Origin: Paraburkholderia fungorum
Lineage (GTDB): Bacteria > Pseudomonadota > Gammaproteobacteria > Burkholderiales > Burkholderiaceae
Length of the DNA stretch: 64,000 nt
NCBI RefSeq assembly: GCF_902833645.1
Contig: NZ_CADFGE010000015.1
Coordinates: forward strand, 1-64,000
Direction of reading: 5' to 3'
The notes under the pieces: generated by a model
Database searches by the model: none
Seen by the model: the letters and a program-made list of their open reading frames with translations, nothing else
Told to the model about the DNA's origin: nothing
Program-made: the position numbers and the translations under genes
Shown here: one piece after another, positions 54,109 to 63,023 of the stretch
Layout: each line of letters opens with the position of its first letter
Numbering within the stretch: the first letter of the stretch is position 1

Positions 54109-54116
54109 GTATATAC
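54109..54116. promoter_or_regulatory. GTATATAC palindrome, right copy
   Basis: Perfect 8-bp palindrome in GGCGGTATATACAAC, about 160 bp upstream of the rightward oxygenase gene and 99 bp from the left copy. One site would serve each divergent promoter. Confidence 0.6.
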
Positions 54117-54278
54117 AACGAAGAAGCAACGAGCCGGCAACGCACACACAACGAACAGGCACGCGGACGCGCGAAGCGCGCCTGCGTGTCGCGAGGTGTC
54201 GCGAGTGGCGCGATTCGCAAGCCGACTCACACGTCTCTTTTATCAGTTGAATCGACCGGCCTTCCAGGGAGCAGCGCA

Positions 54279-55268
54279 ATGCCCGTGACCCGTATTCCGA
54301 TCATCGATCTTGCCGGCGTGCGCGCGGGCGACCCGCAGGCCTTGACCCGCGTGGCGCATGAAATCCGCGAAGCGTGCACCACGATCGGCTTCTTCTATAT
54401 CGTCAATCACGGCGTGCCGCAAACGGCAATCGATGCAGCCGCCCAGGCGGCACGTACGTTCTTTGCGTTTCCCGTCGAGACGAAGCGGCGCGTGGCGGTC
54501 AATCAACGGCATCGAGGTTTCAACGCGCTCGGCGACGCTACCATGTATCAGGCGAAGCGCCCCGACTACAAGGAGTTCTTCAGCATCGGCCTCGAATTGC
54601 CGGAGGACGATCCCGATGTGCGCGCGGGTCAGGCTTTGCGGGGGCCGAACAACTGGCCGGATTTCATGCCTGAGTTGCAACCCGCGCTTTATGGTTATTA
54701 CGAAGCGGTGGCCGCGTGCGGCGCCGATCTGCTGCGGGCGGTGGCGGTGAGCCTCGGCGTCGACGAGCATTTCTTCACGCCGCGCTATACGAAGCGGATG
54801 CAGCGCACGCAGATGGTCTACTATCCGCCGCAGCCGCCCCAATCGGACGCGGATCAGTTCGGCGTCGCACCGCATACCGACTACGGCTGCATTACCCTGC
54901 TGTGGCAGGACCAGGTAGGGGGCTTGCAGGTGCGCGAGATCGCCAACGACACGTGGGTCGACGCGCCGCCGATCGAGGGCAGCTTCGTGGTGAATGTTGG
55001 CGATCTGCTGGCGCGCTGGACCAACGATCGCTTCCGCTCCACCTTGCATCGCGTGATCAATGCATCGGGGCGCGAGCGCTATTCGATCGCGACGTTTTAT
55101 GATCCTACTTACGGTGCGACGGTCGATCCGCGTGAACTCGGCACGAGCGACGCCGACCTCAAGTATCAGCCGGTCGCCGCGGGCGATTACATTCTCGGGC
55201 GGATCAACGATTCGATGGGTTATAGGAAGAAAGCGGCCGCTCAAGGAACGCAAGGAACCACTGCATGA
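54279..55268 (+). CDS. 2-oxoglutarate/Fe(II)-dependent oxygenase, isopenicillin N synthase-like family
   Basis: 329 aa from the ATG preceded by AGGGAG. N-terminal DIOX domain (IPIIDLAGVRAGD, GFFYIVNHGVP) and C-terminal jelly roll with iron ligands H199 and D201 (APHTDYG) and H257 (TLHRVIN), plus R267 for 2-oxoglutarate. The substrate is unknown; neighbours point to an amino acid or derivative brought in by the divergent ABC transporter. A similar oxygenase-transporter pairing occurs in Pseudomonas. Stop overlaps the next start by ATGA. Confidence 0.9.
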   Translation: MPVTRIPIIDLAGVRAGDPQALTRVAHEIREACTTIGFFYIVNHGVPQTAIDAAAQAARTFFAFPVETKRRVAVNQRHRGFNALGDATMYQAKRPDYKEFFSIGLELPEDDPDVRAGQALRGPNNWPDFMPELQPALYGYYEAVAACGADLLRAVAVSLGVDEHFFTPRYTKRMQRTQMVYYPPQPPQSDADQFGVAPHTDYGCITLLWQDQVGGLQVREIANDTWVDAPPIEGSFVVNVGDLLARWTNDRFRSTLHRVINASGRERYSIATFYDPTYGATVDPRELGTSDADLKYQPVAAGDYILGRINDSMGYRKKAAAQGTQGTTA

Positions 55269-56701
55269 CAGATACGAGTTTGGCAAACGGCGCAGCGGGC
55301 AGCGCAACCCATAGCGTCGCACCGCTTTCGGCGACGCTCGACGCGCTACGTGCCGCGCTCGGCGCCGACGCGGTGCGCACCGGCGAGCAGATCGGCGAAC
55401 ATGCACTGACCGACTGGACACGTCACGATCCAACGCGTCCCGCCGCGCTGCTTTTGCCTCGCAGCACGGAAGAAGTCTCGCGCGCGCTGGCAATCTGTCA
55501 TGCAGCACATCAACCCGTGGTGCCGCAGGGCGGTATGACCGGACTCGCGGGCGGCGCGATTGCCCGCGCGACCGATATCGCGCTGTCGCTCGAACGGCTC
55601 ACCGGCGTTGAAGAAATCGATGCCGCCTCGGCCACGCTCACCGTGCGCGCCGGCACGACTTTACAAACCGCACAGGAAGCCGCCGCCGAAGCCGGCTTTG
55701 AACTTGCCCTCGATCTGGGCGCACGCGGCTCGTGCCAGATCGGCGGCAACCTCGCGACCAATGCGGGCGGCAATCGCGTGATCCAGTCAGGCACCGCGCG
55801 CGACCAGGTGCTCGGCCTCGAAGTCGTGCTCGCCAACGGCGACGTGCTGACGTCGCTCGGCAAGATGGTCAAGAACAATACCGGCTACGACCTGAAACAC
55901 TGGTTCATCGGTTCGGAAGGCACGCTCGGCGTGATCACGCGCGCGGTCTTGCGGCTTCATCCGCCGCGCGCGGCGCGTCACACGGCGCTCGTCGCACTCG
56001 ACGGTTACGACGCGGCCGTCAGCCTGCTGCGCCGACTGTCGACGCGCTTTGGCAACGACATTGGCGCGTTCGAGATCATGTGGCCGGATTTTTACGATTT
56101 CGGCGTGAAACTGACGGGCACGCGTTCGCCGTTCGCCGACCCGCACCCGCTTTACGCACTGATCGAACACGCGAGCTTCGACGCGGGCGACGACGGCGAA
56201 CGCTTCTCCGCCGCGCTCACCGAAGCGCTCGACGCAGAAGCGATCCGCGATGCGGTAATCGCTCAATCGATGGCCGACGTGCGCGCGTTATGGGCAATTC
56301 GCGAATGCACCGCCGAGTTTCCGGTGCGGCTCGATGCGATCAACTTCGACGTGAGCTTGCCGATCGGCGAGATCGGTGCTTTCGTCGACCGGTGCCGCGC
56401 GGCGCTCGATCAACGCTGGCCGGGCAACGCGTCGTATTTCTTCGGCCATATCGGCGATTCGAATCTGCATGTCACCGTGGATGGCCATTCGATCCCCGGT
56501 GTCGATCACCGTACGGTGTATGCCTTCGTCTACGAGATGCTGGGGCCGCTGCACGGCTCGGTGTCGGCGGAACACGGGATCGGCTTGCTCAAGCGCGAGT
56601 TCTTGCCGATCTCGCGCTCGCCGGCTGAATTGGCCGCAATGGCCGCGATCAAACACGCTTTGGACCCGCATGGGATTCTGAATCCCGGCAAGCTGTTCTG
56701 A
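55265..56701 (+). CDS. FAD-binding oxidoreductase, D-2-hydroxyacid dehydrogenase (GlcD/D2HGDH-like)
   Basis: 478 aa. PCMH-type FAD domain (about 60-240: VVPQGGMTGLAGGA, GSCQIGGNLATNAGGNRVIQSGTARDQVLG, GSEGTLGVIT) and C-terminal oxidase domain with FGHIGDSNLHV and SVSAEHGIGLLK. The family oxidises D-2-hydroxyacids such as D-lactate, glycolate or D-2-hydroxyglutarate. Translationally coupled to the oxygenase, so it may oxidise a hydroxylated product of it. Confidence 0.9.
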   Translation: MTDTSLANGAAGSATHSVAPLSATLDALRAALGADAVRTGEQIGEHALTDWTRHDPTRPAALLLPRSTEEVSRALAICHAAHQPVVPQGGMTGLAGGAIARATDIALSLERLTGVEEIDAASATLTVRAGTTLQTAQEAAAEAGFELALDLGARGSCQIGGNLATNAGGNRVIQSGTARDQVLGLEVVLANGDVLTSLGKMVKNNTGYDLKHWFIGSEGTLGVITRAVLRLHPPRAARHTALVALDGYDAAVSLLRRLSTRFGNDIGAFEIMWPDFYDFGVKLTGTRSPFADPHPLYALIEHASFDAGDDGERFSAALTEALDAEAIRDAVIAQSMADVRALWAIRECTAEFPVRLDAINFDVSLPIGEIGAFVDRCRAALDQRWPGNASYFFGHIGDSNLHVTVDGHSIPGVDHRTVYAFVYEMLGPLHGSVSAEHGIGLLKREFLPISRSPAELAAMAAIKHALDPHGILNPGKLF

Positions 56702-56711
56702 GTTACGGCGT

Positions 56712-56731
56712 ACCGCGCGATTTAGCGCGGT
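56712..56731. other. Hairpin between convergent genes
   Basis: ACCGCGC at 56712-56718 pairs with GCGCGGT at 56725-56731 around 6 nt. It overlaps the last codons of the leftward membrane-protein gene. No T-run, so only a weak terminator at best. Confidence 0.4.
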
Positions 56732-57498
56732 GCGGCTTCGGCGTGCGTCAGCAGTTCGTTGGCGTAGCGGCGGTACAGCCATGAAAGCGAGGCTGCGGCG
56801 AATACGACGAAAACAGCATTGAGCAGCGCCTGAATAATCGCGAAGACGGCGAGGCCCTGGGTCTGGTGCGCGGCCATCATCGTCGGGCCGACCAGCATGA
56901 ATATCAGGGCGGTGACCACAAAGAGCGGCACATAAGTCACGAAGCCCACGCCGATGATGCTCCATACGTGTCCACGGCTGTCCCGCCACGCTGCCCGCAG
57001 CGCAACCCGGCTGCCGAGCGCGATGGACGGATAAAGCAGGCTCAGACGGATAAGCACGAACAGATAGATGAGCAGCAGCGGCACATAGATCAGGAACCCC
57101 ATCTTCAGCGCGCGCATGGCGAAAAAGGTGAATCCTGTAATCGCCAGCGCGATCAGCATGATGGCGAGCCACACCAGCGCATAGCGCAAGAGCGGCTTGC
57201 CGTTGAGCGGCACTAGCGGCTGCGTGCCTTCGCCAAGCAGCACGAAACGATGGACCTTGATGGTCAGCGTGCCGGATACCGCCAGTTGCAGAAAGAACCA
57301 GACCAGCGAGAGCAGGCCGTGGCCCGCACGCGTCGTCGCATCCATCGTGTCAATGACGGCGGGGCGTTCTCCTGTCAGTAGCGAGGTGCAAGCCAATACG
57401 ATGCAGACGCCGAGGAACAACCAGGGCATCTGTGTGACGGCTTGCCACGAACTGATCCAGCCTTTTTTGACGCAAGCCCCGAAGGTCAACTGTTCCAT
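56722..57498 (-). CDS. BPSS1780-like family integral membrane protein
   Basis: 258 aa with about six helices (ALVWLAIMLIALAITGFTFF, LLIYLFVLIRLSLLYPSIAL, VTYVPLFVVTALIFMLVGP). The beginning MEQLTFGACVKKGWISSWQAV resembles a membrane-protein family common in Burkholderia and named after BPSS1780; no biochemical role is known. The longer open frame upstream has no ribosome site, and even the chosen ATG has only a weak one. Confidence 0.78.
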   Translation of the reverse strand: MEQLTFGACVKKGWISSWQAVTQMPWLFLGVCIVLACTSLLTGERPAVIDTMDATTRAGHGLLSLVWFFLQLAVSGTLTIKVHRFVLLGEGTQPLVPLNGKPLLRYALVWLAIMLIALAITGFTFFAMRALKMGFLIYVPLLLIYLFVLIRLSLLYPSIALGSRVALRAAWRDSRGHVWSIIGVGFVTYVPLFVVTALIFMLVGPTMMAAHQTQGLAVFAIIQALLNAVFVVFAAASLSWLYRRYANELLTHAEAAPR

Positions 57499-57590
57499 GG
57501 TTTTCTTTGAAATGTTCTGAAGTGTGAAGGCTACAGCCCGGCTTCCATCGACCGTGAGGGGCTGCTTATGTCCGGCCATGCAAAGTGGAC

Positions 57591-57621
57591 GGGCTGGCCG
57601 GACACGTTTGCCGGCCAGCCC
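57591..57621 (-). terminator. Strong hairpin after the ModA-like gene
   Basis: GGGCTGGCCGG at 57591-57601 pairs perfectly with CCGGCCAGCCC at 57611-57621 across a 9-nt loop. It lies 12 nt after the stop of the leftward ModA-like gene. The T-run is weak, but the position and an 11-bp GC stem favour termination. Confidence 0.65.
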
Positions 57622-57633
57622 GAGGCCGCTGCG

Positions 57634-58416
57634 TCAATGCGTTGCGACCGAATCCAGGCCGGTCGACGTTACCACGGGCTGTGCAGCGGGCGAGGCGAGG
57701 TAGTCGAGCAACGCCTTTGCTTCTTGCGGATGTTCGGCGCCCACCGGGATGCCGGCGGCATAGCGCGTAACCGATTGCACCGACTCCGGAATCTTTCCGA
57801 CGAAGCTGGCGCCCGGCACCGGCAGCAACTCGCTGACCTGCTGGAATCCCAGTTCGTAATCGCCGTTGGCAACCACCGATGCGACCGGAATCTTCGGAAT
57901 CATCTTCGCCTTGCTCTTCACCTGAGCTTCGATGCCAAGCTTGCTGAAGAGCTCGCGCTCGATATAGACACCGCTCGCGCTGTCCGAGTAGGCGATCGAT
58001 CTGGCATGGAGCAAGGTCTCCTTTAGCGCATCGACCGAGCTGATATCCGGTTTCGGCGCGCCGTTGCGCACCACCATGCCAATGCGGGAATCGGCAAGCT
58101 CGACGCGCGATCCGGGAATCACCTTGCCTTGCTTGATCAGATCGTCGAGCGCGTAGCCGACCATGATGACCACGTCCGCGTGTTCACCCCGCTCGAGCCG
58201 GTTCGGAATGGCTTCCGGCGATTTGCCCATTGACGGCCCGAGGATCGTGTCGAGCGTGTTGCCGGTTGCGGCCGTGAACTTGGGGCCGAGCAGTTTATAG
58301 GCGGCGGTGAAGCCGCCCGAGGTCATCACGTGGAGTTCGGCGGCCTGTACGTTTGCTGTCGCAACGGTGCTGGCCAGCAGTCCTGCGGCCAACGTAGTCA
58401 GAAAAAAGGTTTTCAT
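57634..58416 (-). CDS. Orphan periplasmic substrate-binding protein, ModA-like
   Basis: 260 aa with a signal peptide (to about 26) and a class-II binding fold resembling molybdate-binding proteins (LHVMTSGGFTAAYKLLGPKF, GEHADVVIMVGYALDDLIKQGKV, YSDSASGVYIERELFSKLGI). No permease or ATPase gene is near. Start at ATG 58416 (alternative 58428); neither has a good ribosome site. It lies 197 bp downstream of the GMC-fusion gene and might share its transcript. Confidence 0.8.
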   Translation of the reverse strand: MKTFFLTTLAAGLLASTVATANVQAAELHVMTSGGFTAAYKLLGPKFTAATGNTLDTILGPSMGKSPEAIPNRLERGEHADVVIMVGYALDDLIKQGKVIPGSRVELADSRIGMVVRNGAPKPDISSVDALKETLLHARSIAYSDSASGVYIERELFSKLGIEAQVKSKAKMIPKIPVASVVANGDYELGFQQVSELLPVPGASFVGKIPESVQSVTRYAAGIPVGAEHPQEAKALLDYLASPAAQPVVTSTGLDSVATH

Positions 58417-58613
58417 CCGGATAAGCATGGCAGTTCGATGTGGATAAGCGCGTGACGGACTCACCGCGCCGGGTGCGCTGGCCGCAATCGCGGCGACCCG
58501 CCCCCATATACATACCATACCTGAACAGCAGCCCGAACGGCGCACGGCTTGCAACCCGGGTACGCTGCCGCCGGATTCTCCGATCCTGTAGCGGCGGCGC
58601 GTTCCGGCATTCG

Positions 58614-61600
58614 TCAATGCGCGTTCAGATACCGTGCAATCACCGGATACACGTCCACTGCCGCGTTCTTGCCGAAGATACAGTCGATATGCCCGTAGCC
58701 GGGAATCAGATGGCGCTCATACGGCTGCTCGGGGAAGTGCCTGACCAGCAGGTCGAACGTGAACTCGGTACTCTGCGGCAGATAGGTTTCATTCTTTTCG
58801 CCGTGGATGAAGCCGATCGGCAGACGCATGCCCTCCAGACCTTTCATGCCGCCCGTCCCGGTGAGGTAAACGTCTTTGCCGGCCGCATCGACAACCTTGC
58901 CCGCTCGCACCATGGCGGCCAGATGCCTGAATACCTCGATGTCGTGCACGCCGAACAATTCCTGCAGGTTCGAGTGAAGCGTCTCGCTCAATTTTTCATG
59001 TTCATAGAGCAGGCCGTAAAGGAAGGTGGCCCGGTGGCAGATCGCGCTGCCGCAGCCCTGCTTGTGATTGAGCGGGTAAAGCCGCAACGCTTCATCGAGC
59101 AGATTTTGAGGCCATGTCCCGCGTTCCGTGAAGGCCGTCAGGTCGTGCACGCCGAGATGCGCCATGATGTCCGGGATATGCAACCCGCACTTGATCTTTT
59201 CCAAGGTGCCCGGCACCGGATGCGCCGAGACCTGAGAGATGACCGCCGAGCGCACGCCCTCGAGGCCACTTAGCAGCGACATGGTCAACGCCATGCCGCC
59301 CATGCAGTGGCCCAGCACCTGAATCTCCGGCAGGCCGGTCAACGCGCGCACTTTGGCGACCGCGGCCGGAATGTCCTCGCGAGCGACCTTGTCGACATTG
59401 GTCGGCGCGAGCACGCTCGGCATTTCGATGCTGACGCGCAGATCGACGAGCCATACATCGTAGGCCGCCGCGCAGAGATATTCGACCAGATTGGTGCCTG
59501 TCAGATCGGTGGAAAAGATCCGGCTCGACACGCCCGAACCGTGAATCAGCAGCACGGGGCGCAGGGGTGCATTGGCCGGCCCGGCGTAGCGCGTGAGCCG
59601 CAGCGTGGTGCCGTCGGGCGTGTCGAAAAAGACCACTTGCGGCACGGGTGCGCGCAGCGCGCGCTTCAGGCGCGGCGACGCTTGCGGATCATAAAACTGC
59701 AAGGGCGCGGCCACGCCGCCGTATTCGGTGAACAGCACACCCGCGAAAAACTTGCCGAACTTCAGGGTCCATTCAAGGCGCGATTCCAGATCGGGTGCGT
59801 TGGTGACTTCGAGCGTGCGTTGCTGCTTGAGGAAATTCTCGGGTGTGATGATCAGCGTTGCCGTACCGATCGGCGGCGCATCCGCTTGCGCCGACTCGCG
59901 GATTTCCGCGTAGAGCGTGTTGGTCTGTTCCCACAGATTGACCGGCGAGGTCCGGGTGATGATCTTCTGTCCGCTCAGGTAGTACGTCTTGCCTTCGGTG
60001 GCGTTGAGCGTCATGTGGTAATTCATGTTGCGCTCGTCTACCTCCGATTGATTGACCACGAACAGGTTGAAGGTGCCGTCGGCGATCGTCATGGGTTGCG
60101 CGCTAAGCGCGGGGCAAGTCAGCGTGCCGGTGGTGTGGGCGAGATGCTGTGGATTGCTCAGCATCTCGGCCAGATTGTCCGATTCGACCGTCAGCGTGAA
60201 TTCGATCGGACTGGCGGTGACGTCGCCCACGACCGTCGGCGTATAGGTGCCGATCATCGTTTCGGTGAAGCGCAGACCAATCTGCTGAGGCGCCGGGGCG
60301 GGGGCCGCACCCTTGGCCTCGTAGTCGATGTTCCAGCCTCGCGCCTTGGCGAGCAGCGCGCAATTGCGTTCCGCCAGCGCTGAAATCGTCAGCAGCGGAT
60401 TGACGCCGAGCGACATCGGCATCACAGCGCCATCCATTACATACAGGCCATCGTGCACCGCATTGCCCGCGGTGCCGCTGAAAACCCGGCCTTGGTGGTC
60501 GACGACACCGCGCGTTGCGTCCTCACCCATCCCGCAGCCGCCGAGCGGATGCACGGTGACGGTGCGGTTATCGAGCAGGCTGGTGGAGATCGGGTTGCGC
60601 AGGTATTTGCCGCCGAACGGTGCCTGCGCTTTCTTGAGCGTTTCTTCGACGGTTTGGAAGATCGGCTGCTTGCCGGCGTTCGGCCAGTCGATGCGCGGCC
60701 TGCCTTTATCGTCTACGGTAATCTGGCCGCTTTCGTCGTCATGCGCCATCACCAGGTAGGTTTGCGTGTGGTTGAGGGCGCCGTGATAGGGGCCTCGCAG
60801 AACGCTTTCGATCACGCGCGCATCGTAGCCGAGCGGCTCGCCGGCGGCGCGCGGCGCGGGAATGTTGACGCCTTCGAGCGGCGCGGCGCCGCCAAGCAAG
60901 GCGACCATCGCGGCGCCGACCGCCCCGGCGAGCGAGCCTTCTTCGATCACGAAGCCGTCTTTCACGTCAGGCGTATTGCGGTGGTCGATGATGCCGGTAA
61001 TGGTTGGTCCGACCGCAGGAATCTCGCCTTGCTCGTGCGCGCCCCAGCCGATGCCGTTGATCGCTTCCTCGGTGTTGTACGCGAAGGCGAGGACGTCGCC
61101 GTTGCCGGTGAAGTGTTGGCCGAGCCTGCCCGAAACGCTCAGACCCGCCTCGCGCGAGCGCAGCAGCAGGGCGGTCGAACCGAGCGTGCCGGCCGATACG
61201 ATGACGATATCGGCACTCACGAACAGATCGGGCGCGTCATAGCTCTCGCGGCCAAGCGAGACCTCCTGAAAGCGCACGGTCCACTTTTGCGTGGCGGTGT
61301 CGCGCAGCACCGAATGCACCGCCGTGCCCGTGAAAATATGGGCGCCGTGCGCGACCGCATCGGGCAGATAGTTCATGTGCGTGGAATTCTTCGCGTCGTA
61401 ATTGCAACCCGAGTTGCAATCGCCGCAACCGACGCAGGCCTTCTGTTCGACGCCCGCGGCGTTCACGCGGTCCTCGAAGGTGACGGTGATCTCCGGCGGG
61501 TAAAAGCGATCTGCCATGCCGAGCGCCTGCGCGGACTGTTTGAGCGCCTGCAGTTTCGGCAACTGCAAAAAATCGCCGGACACCGCCGACGGCTGCAACA

Positions 61601-62024
61601 TCGCGTGGGCGAGTTCGTAGCCTTTGTCGCGTCCCGCCTGGTCGGCGCGCAGCGCCTCGGGCCAGCGTTCGTCATCCCATAGGCGCGGGTCGGCTTTGAG
61701 CGCGACGTTCGCATTGATCAGCGAGGTGCCGCCCAGGCCGCAGCCGACCACCGCATTCACGTCGTCATTCACGTGCACTTCGAGCAGCGCGAGCGGCGAG
61801 CCGATTTGCGCGAGGGCGGTGTTGTATTGAATCTGCGCGGCGCCTTCGATCGGCGTGCGCGGATATTCGCCGGCCATGAATTCGCGTCCGCGCTCCAGTA
61901 CGCACACGCTTCTGCCGGCGCGCGCCATACGGCTCGCGGCGATCGCACCGCCATAACCCGAACCCACCACCACGACATCGTAATGCGGCTGCATGGCTGT
62001 CAGGACGCTCGATAAGCGGTTCAT
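58614..62024 (-). CDS. GMC oxidoreductase fused to an alpha/beta hydrolase with a cysteine nucleophile
   Basis: About 1136 aa. Residues 15-565: GMC flavoprotein of the cholesterol-oxidase type, with VVGSGYGGAIAA (21-26 FAD loop), HPLGGCGMG and GLYVMDGAVMPMSLGVNP. Around 215-230 is a cysteine-rich stretch CVGCGDCNSGCNYDAKNS. Residues about 585-790 form a beta-rich middle region; about 800-1136 form an alpha/beta hydrolase with VLGHCMGGMAL (nucleophile Cys907 rather than Ser) and GYGHIDCIFG (H1112). ATG 62024 is preceded by GAGG at good spacing; GTG 62033 is an alternative. It probably acts on a sterol-like or other hydrophobic alcohol or ester. Confidence 0.88.
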   Translation of the reverse strand: MNRLSSVLTAMQPHYDVVVVGSGYGGAIAASRMARAGRSVCVLERGREFMAGEYPRTPIEGAAQIQYNTALAQIGSPLALLEVHVNDDVNAVVGCGLGGTSLINANVALKADPRLWDDERWPEALRADQAGRDKGYELAHAMLQPSAVSGDFLQLPKLQALKQSAQALGMADRFYPPEITVTFEDRVNAAGVEQKACVGCGDCNSGCNYDAKNSTHMNYLPDAVAHGAHIFTGTAVHSVLRDTATQKWTVRFQEVSLGRESYDAPDLFVSADIVIVSAGTLGSTALLLRSREAGLSVSGRLGQHFTGNGDVLAFAYNTEEAINGIGWGAHEQGEIPAVGPTITGIIDHRNTPDVKDGFVIEEGSLAGAVGAAMVALLGGAAPLEGVNIPAPRAAGEPLGYDARVIESVLRGPYHGALNHTQTYLVMAHDDESGQITVDDKGRPRIDWPNAGKQPIFQTVEETLKKAQAPFGGKYLRNPISTSLLDNRTVTVHPLGGCGMGEDATRGVVDHQGRVFSGTAGNAVHDGLYVMDGAVMPMSLGVNPLLTISALAERNCALLAKARGWNIDYEAKGAAPAPAPQQIGLRFTETMIGTYTPTVVGDVTASPIEFTLTVESDNLAEMLSNPQHLAHTTGTLTCPALSAQPMTIADGTFNLFVVNQSEVDERNMNYHMTLNATEGKTYYLSGQKIITRTSPVNLWEQTNTLYAEIRESAQADAPPIGTATLIITPENFLKQQRTLEVTNAPDLESRLEWTLKFGKFFAGVLFTEYGGVAAPLQFYDPQASPRLKRALRAPVPQVVFFDTPDGTTLRLTRYAGPANAPLRPVLLIHGSGVSSRIFSTDLTGTNLVEYLCAAAYDVWLVDLRVSIEMPSVLAPTNVDKVAREDIPAAVAKVRALTGLPEIQVLGHCMGGMALTMSLLSGLEGVRSAVISQVSAHPVPGTLEKIKCGLHIPDIMAHLGVHDLTAFTERGTWPQNLLDEALRLYPLNHKQGCGSAICHRATFLYGLLYEHEKLSETLHSNLQELFGVHDIEVFRHLAAMVRAGKVVDAAGKDVYLTGTGGMKGLEGMRLPIGFIHGEKNETYLPQSTEFTFDLLVRHFPEQPYERHLIPGYGHIDCIFGKNAAVDVYPVIARYLNAH

Positions 62025-62231
62025 CAGGACCACCTCGTCAGGAAGGAGATGCCGGGTAGGGGAACCCGGACTTCGGAAGGAAGACGGCGTGCGGCAGCGG
62101 CTTTTTTATCGCAGGCGGTGCGCGATGTCAAAAAAAGGCGCATCGTACGGGGCGCGTACGTGGAGCCGGTCGCGATTTCCACAAGGAAGAAGAAACCCGC
62201 TGCCGCTCCACGCCGGTCCTTGAAGAGGCTA
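62025..62231. other. Intergenic region with weak terminator features
   Basis: For leftward transcription of the sigma-like gene, CGTACG (62155-62160) can pair with CGTACG (62144-62149), followed seven bases later by seven T (62136-62130). A second T-run lies near 62102. Weak terminator and promoter for the GMC-fusion gene; no gene. Confidence 0.4.
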
Positions 62232-63023
62232 TTAGGCGGCTACTTCATTCATTTCGCTGTCGCTCGATTCGGCGGCGAGCAGGTTCAGCGCGAGCAGAAT
62301 CACGGCGCGATTGTCGACGTCGATTTCGATGCCGAGCGCGTCGGTCAGCCAGCGGCCGATCTTGGTATTGGAAAATTCGGCGGCGCCGGCCGTCTTTTTC
62401 ATGGTGACGCCAAGTTTGACGGCGCGATAGTGATATGAGGGCACCCGATGCTGAGCTGCGACTGCCGACAAGCCACCTTTGCCTTCCGAGCACCAGCCGA
62501 GACTGCCGGCCAGCACGATGCGCTCCGGCTCGTCGAGGCTGTCGATGAAGGCGCGCGCCGCGAGCCGCACGCCGGCTTCGTCGAGACCGTATTGCAGCAA
62601 CACGCTTTCGACCGGGTCTTCCAGTGCCTGCGCGTGCAGATCGATTTCCTGCGCCATGCCTTCGTTTTCCATCGACACATTGCGTTGATGGCCGGCGCTG
62701 CGCAGGCAGTCGATCAGGTAGCGGCGAAAATACGCGCACAGTGCGTAGCCGTTGGACGGCGCGCTGTCGGCGCAGGCGTTGGTCTCCGTGTGGCCGGGTG
62801 CGAGGCGCAGTACTTTCGCGTAGATGAACTGTGCGACCAGTTCTTCCTTGTCCTCGCCGAGGGCCTGGAGTTCAAGCGGGTGATAGGTACGCAGCGCCCG
62901 CTTGACCAGATCGACCATCGACACCATTTCGTCGCCGGACAACTGGGTGCGGCGGCGCCACAGGTCGGGCAGGATCGCATCGTCGAGATTGCGGACGAAC
63001 GCGTGGCTCGGAACTGCGCCCAT
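62232..63023 (-). CDS. Hypothetical protein resembling sigma-70 regions 2 and 4
   Basis: 263 aa from the ATG at 63023, placed 5 bases after GGAGG. No named family recognised. Residues about 40-115 (MVDLVKRALRTYHPLELQAL, EELVAQFIYAKVLRL, CAYFRRYLIDCLRS) are spaced like sigma region 2, and about 160-210 (FIDSLDEPERIVLAGSLGW, LSAVAAQHRVPSYHYRAVKLGV) like the helix-turn-helix of region 4. The tail is acidic. This is a pattern reading only; it could also be an unrelated helical protein. Divergent from the sensor-like gene. Confidence 0.7.
   Translation of the reverse strand: MGAVPSHAFVRNLDDAILPDLWRRRTQLSGDEMVSMVDLVKRALRTYHPLELQALGEDKEELVAQFIYAKVLRLAPGHTETNACADSAPSNGYALCAYFRRYLIDCLRSAGHQRNVSMENEGMAQEIDLHAQALEDPVESVLLQYGLDEAGVRLAARAFIDSLDEPERIVLAGSLGWCSEGKGGLSAVAAQHRVPSYHYRAVKLGVTMKKTAGAAEFSNTKIGRWLTDALGIEIDVDNRAVILLALNLLAAESSDSEMNEVAA

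Larger units (their letters stand above)
53935..54278. other. Divergent regulatory region
   Basis: About 340 bp between the two divergent operons, with no gene. It holds two copies of the palindrome GTATATAC, listed separately, and AT-rich patches around 54030-54065. Confidence 0.6.

Noticed and set aside
58614..62024. Reading the fusion's C-terminal domain as a PHA synthase because of its Cys nucleophile
   Set aside because: Only the short elbow motif is shared; the surrounding sequence and the GMC fusion do not fit PhaC, and no phaA/B/C genes are nearby.
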